Origin: Paenibacillus sp. 1011MAR3C5
GTDB lineage: Bacteria; Bacillota; Bacilli; Paenibacillales; Paenibacillaceae
Reading direction: 5' to 3'
DNA: 64,000 bases
Assembly (NCBI RefSeq): GCF_003591485.1
Contig: NZ_QZCF01000004.1
Span: forward strand, 62,001 to 126,000
Shown: one piece after another, positions 62,016 through 64,000 of the stretch
How the letters are laid out: each line of letters opens with the position of its first letter
Numbering within the stretch: position 1 is the stretch's first letter
The notes under the pieces: model-generated
What the model saw: only the letters and a program-made list of their open reading frames with translations
What the model was told of the DNA's origin: nothing
The model's database searches: none
Program-made: the position numbers and the translations under genes

Positions 62016-62321
62016 TTGAGAAAAAACAAACCTATGTCGTTTGATGATCTGCTGGTTGAGCTGAAGGAACAAAAGGCGAATCAGGCGGAGCTGGAGCAAT
62101 CCTCGCTGGCTTATCTGTTCAACGATTCGTTCATGAGCAAAAACTCCAATTGCAAGAGCATGCAGCAATTCCTCGAGAAGGGGAACTTCCAGGCTTACAC
62201 GAAGGAAGATATGAACCTGATCCCTGAGGAGCTTCTTAATCGGCATGTTGCCAGAGAAACGCGGTTTTCGGATTGGAAATCGATGCTGAGTGCGGCGATG
62301 TCGGAGCAGCCGGTATCGTAA
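62016..62321 (+). CDS. Hypothetical protein (101 aa)
   Basis: Unrecognised, helical and soluble: KPMSFDDLLVELKEQKANQA, AYLFNDSFMSKN, DMNLIPEELLNRH. TTG start behind AAGGAGTGG. Probably co-transcribed with the preceding small gene and closed by the terminator at 62382. Confidence 0.65.
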   Translation: MRKNKPMSFDDLLVELKEQKANQAELEQSSLAYLFNDSFMSKNSNCKSMQQFLEKGNFQAYTKEDMNLIPEELLNRHVARETRFSDWKSMLSAAMSEQPVS

Positions 62322-62381
62322 TTTGCGGCAAGCGCGGCATATCGTTGCCGATTGCTCGCATGTTGTAACGAAGAATATACG

Positions 62382-62410
62382 CCTGGCTCCTTGAGAGCCG
62401 GGTGTTTTTC
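62382..62410 (+). terminator. Terminator of the two small genes
   Basis: CCTGGCTC (62382-62389) pairs with GAGCCGGG (62395-62402, one G-U), then GTTTTTC. Confidence 0.8.
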
Positions 62411-62483
62411 TTTTTAACACGATCAAGCATAAGAAAGACCGGTCAAGCAAAGGGAATTACCTGATCGGTCTATTGGCATGCCG

Positions 62484-63014
62484 TTATGGACGGACGATGA
62501 TAAATTCGTCTGGATGAGCTCTAATATAGGCTGCGATGCTGCCAAGTGTTGCAGGCAAGGCTGAGAGCAGGTGATCATAATGGCCGGATACGATGGCGGA
62601 CAGCTCTTTATCGTTATCCAAGTCATCAAACGAAACATTGAAATTCGTTATGCTTCGGGGATGCCCTCTTTCCGACAGAGCCGCTTCCATCGCCTTCACG
62701 ATCTCCAGCGTGCCGCTGTCGCCAACATGCCGCAAGCTGGCTTGCAGTGCTTCCCATCGCAACGGGATCGCCATGAAATAAGCGCTCCACCAATACAGAT
62801 CGGCTTTCGATTCCCGTATATGGCTGTAATACGTCCAAAACGCGAATAACGCTTGCTGTCCTTTGCTTAACCGGTTGTAGACCGTTAGGACGAAATCTCC
62901 GCCATTCCCTTCCACTTCCTTGTAGGCATTTATGAGCGGCGCAAAACAAGCGGCTCCAAGCGCCCGGTCATCCATCTTCTCCAATTCTTCTCTCACCAGG
63001 TTGGCAATGATCAA
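62484..63014 (-). CDS. Hypothetical protein (176 aa)
   Basis: Unrecognised cytoplasmic helical protein: LVREELEKMDDRALGAACFA, VYNRLSKGQQALFAFWTYY, ESKADLYWWSAYFMA. TTG start 63014 behind GGAGGGG. Divergent from the ArsR-type regulator gene, whose palindromic operator lies 114 bp away, so it may be under the same control. Confidence 0.65.
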   Translation of the reverse strand: MIIANLVREELEKMDDRALGAACFAPLINAYKEVEGNGGDFVLTVYNRLSKGQQALFAFWTYYSHIRESKADLYWWSAYFMAIPLRWEALQASLRHVGDSGTLEIVKAMEAALSERGHPRSITNFNVSFDDLDNDKELSAIVSGHYDHLLSALPATLGSIAAYIRAHPDEFIIVRP

Positions 63015-63085
63015 TATATCCCCTCCGAAGCCTATTATATACAGAATTTGGTGAAGGCTTCAATGCTCTACTTGAGTTTGGCTAT

Positions 63086-63139
63086 TTGACAAATGAAGGT
63101 ATTTCGCATACTATAAATTTAATATATATCTAATTAGAT
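63086..63139 (+). promoter_or_regulatory. Promoter and palindromic operator of the ArsR-DUF2087 gene
   Basis: TTGACA (63086-63091), 17 bp, TACTAT (63109-63114), then the perfect palindrome ATCTAATTAGAT (63128-63139) just after the transcription start. Suited to autoregulation. Confidence 0.7.
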
Positions 63140-63172
63140 GATTGTTAAAATGTAGAGAGGGCGACGATCAGC

Positions 63173-63772
63173 ATGCAATTGGAGAAAGTAGTCAATTATC
63201 ACAAGGCATTAGCCGATCCGACGAGAGTCAAAATTCTTATTTTACTTGCGGAAGGGGAGTTGAACGGGGGAGAGCTTGCTGAGAAGCTGTTCGTTACCCC
63301 TGCAACGATTACCCATCATGCGACGAAGCTGAGGGAAGCCAGTCTCATTAATGAGAGGCGCGACAAGAATACGATCTATTTCAGCTTAAACCATTATTTT
63401 ATTAAAAACAGCGCTGCCGCAACGGAGGAGCTGATCTACCGCAGATCGGAGAAAGGAGTGGAAACGATGGAAGAGAAAAAGGAGGCGCTGCGCGCTTCCG
63501 TCATTCGCAATTTCTTCACGGCGGAGGGCAGGCTGAAGAACATCCCGAGCCAGTTGAAGAAGAAGCTGATCGTGCTGGAGCATATCGTATCCTCTCTGGA
63601 GAGAGGACGCACGTATAGCGAGAAGGAAATAAACGAATTTATAAAAGGTTATCACGATGATTTCGCAACCATTCGGCGTGAATTCATTATGCATCAGTAC
63701 ATGTACCGGGACAAAGAAGTATACGAGCTGAATCCGCAGGAGCTGTGGGCAAGATGGGAGGACTTGACGTGA
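63173..63772 (+). CDS. ArsR-type regulator with DUF2087 domain
   Basis: 199 residues. N-terminal winged helix of ArsR type (HKALADPTRVKILILLAEGE; recognition helix LFVTPATITHHATKLREASL) and a C-terminal DUF2087 domain (FFTAEGRLKNIPSQLKKKLI, YSEKEINEFIKGYHDDFATI). No Cys-based metal site is visible, so metal sensing is unlikely. Its stop overlaps the GTG of the YjbQ gene (GTGA). Confidence 0.9.
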   Translation: MQLEKVVNYHKALADPTRVKILILLAEGELNGGELAEKLFVTPATITHHATKLREASLINERRDKNTIYFSLNHYFIKNSAAATEELIYRRSEKGVETMEEKKEALRASVIRNFFTAEGRLKNIPSQLKKKLIVLEHIVSSLERGRTYSEKEINEFIKGYHDDFATIRREFIMHQYMYRDKEVYELNPQELWARWEDLT

Positions 63773-64000
63773 AGCTGAGAACGTATCAAATCGCTACCCG
63801 CGAGCGGGATCAAATGGTGGAAGTGACCCATCAGGTGCGCGAAGCGGTCAGGGAGAGCGGTGTGCAGGATGGCTATGCGATCGTCTATTGTCCGCATACG
63901 ACCGCTGGCATTGCCATTAATGAGAATGCAGACCCGGACGTTGTTCGTGATGTGCTGCGACGGCTTGATGAGCTTTATCCTTGGGAGCATCCGAAGGATC
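63769..64000 (+). CDS. YjbQ-family (UPF0047) protein, cut by window end
   Basis: The first 77 residues of a YjbQ-like protein: VREAVRESGVQDGYAIVYCP then HTTAGIAINENADPDV, the conserved His-Thr-Thr block. Some members show thiamine-phosphate synthase activity. GTG start overlaps the upstream stop; GGGAGG lies before it. The 3' end is outside the window. Confidence 0.88.
   Translation, partial: MKLRTYQIATRERDQMVEVTHQVREAVRESGVQDGYAIVYCPHTTAGIAINENADPDVVRDVLRRLDELYPWEHPKD

Overview
The window looks like chromosomal DNA of a Paenibacillus-type Firmicute. Signs of this are strong GGAGG ribosome sites with frequent GTG/TTG starts, an SLH-domain cell-wall protein, an LPXTG-anchored adhesin, a bacillithiol gene pair (yojF-bshB2), an ECF41-type sigma factor, a secreted GH8 cellulase, and several Bacillales families of unknown function (DUF1806, DUF4180, DUF6953, DUF3934). 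I recognise no rRNA or tRNA genes, CRISPR array or prophage. All assignments come from reading the sequence; no database search was possible.

Layout. 1-5 kb: a ROK regulator (5' end outside the window) and a sugar ABC importer, then a small hypothetical gene and a frameshifted zinc-ribbon gene. 5-9 kb: an anchored coiled-coil protein and an ECF sigma factor overlapping a membrane-anchored beta-propeller protein. 8.9-10.3 kb: an IS110-family element whose non-coding left end could hold a bridge RNA. 11-16 kb: a flavoprotein oxidoreductase next to an ECF41 sigma factor, an APH-fold kinase and an SLH-GH18 protein. 16-19.5 kb: a 128-nt palindromic hairpin, then a three-gene NAD operon (PRPP-synthetase-like, NAMPT-like, Nudix/NrtR-like) with a strong promoter and palindromic operator. 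19.7-35.4 kb: a two-component system with a lipoprotein, a 2301-residue sortase-anchored SpaA/Cna-B adhesin, two response regulators with BTAD domains, and a large hybrid histidine kinase.

35.6-45 kb: a GGDEF-EAL protein that seems to start at ATT, a nucleotide-sugar dehydrogenase homologue lacking the active-site cysteine motif, a DoxX protein, a serine hydrolase, an EamA transporter, MgtE, and fchA-folD behind a ZTP riboswitch. 45-54.5 kb: an OsmC protein, a HisRS gene behind a leader peptide with three His codons and an attenuator, a truncated methyltransferase, a HAD phosphatase, yojF-bshB2, a PAP2 protein, an ABC-2 exporter and a TIM-barrel protein. 54.6-64 kb: a 51-bp tandem repeat array, a divergent carbamoyltransferase behind two ARG boxes, a broken PARG-type macrodomain gene, GNAT proteins, a GH8 cellulase behind LacI-type palindromes, small conserved genes, and an ArsR-DUF2087 regulator overlapping a YjbQ gene cut by the window end.

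The most interesting regulatory signal is the HisRS leader (46169-46413). It has a promoter, a 15-codon peptide MRIPRLNQLHHHKQR, and RNA segments that can pair as A:B / C:D / E:F-terminator or as B:C / D:E. This is the logic of the enterobacterial his attenuator, unexpected in a Firmicute where T-boxes usually do this job. The most interesting metabolic locus is the PRPP-synthetase-like/NAMPT-like/Nudix operon, which could be ordinary NAD salvage or a chromosomal relative of the phage Adps/Namat NAD+ reconstitution pathway.
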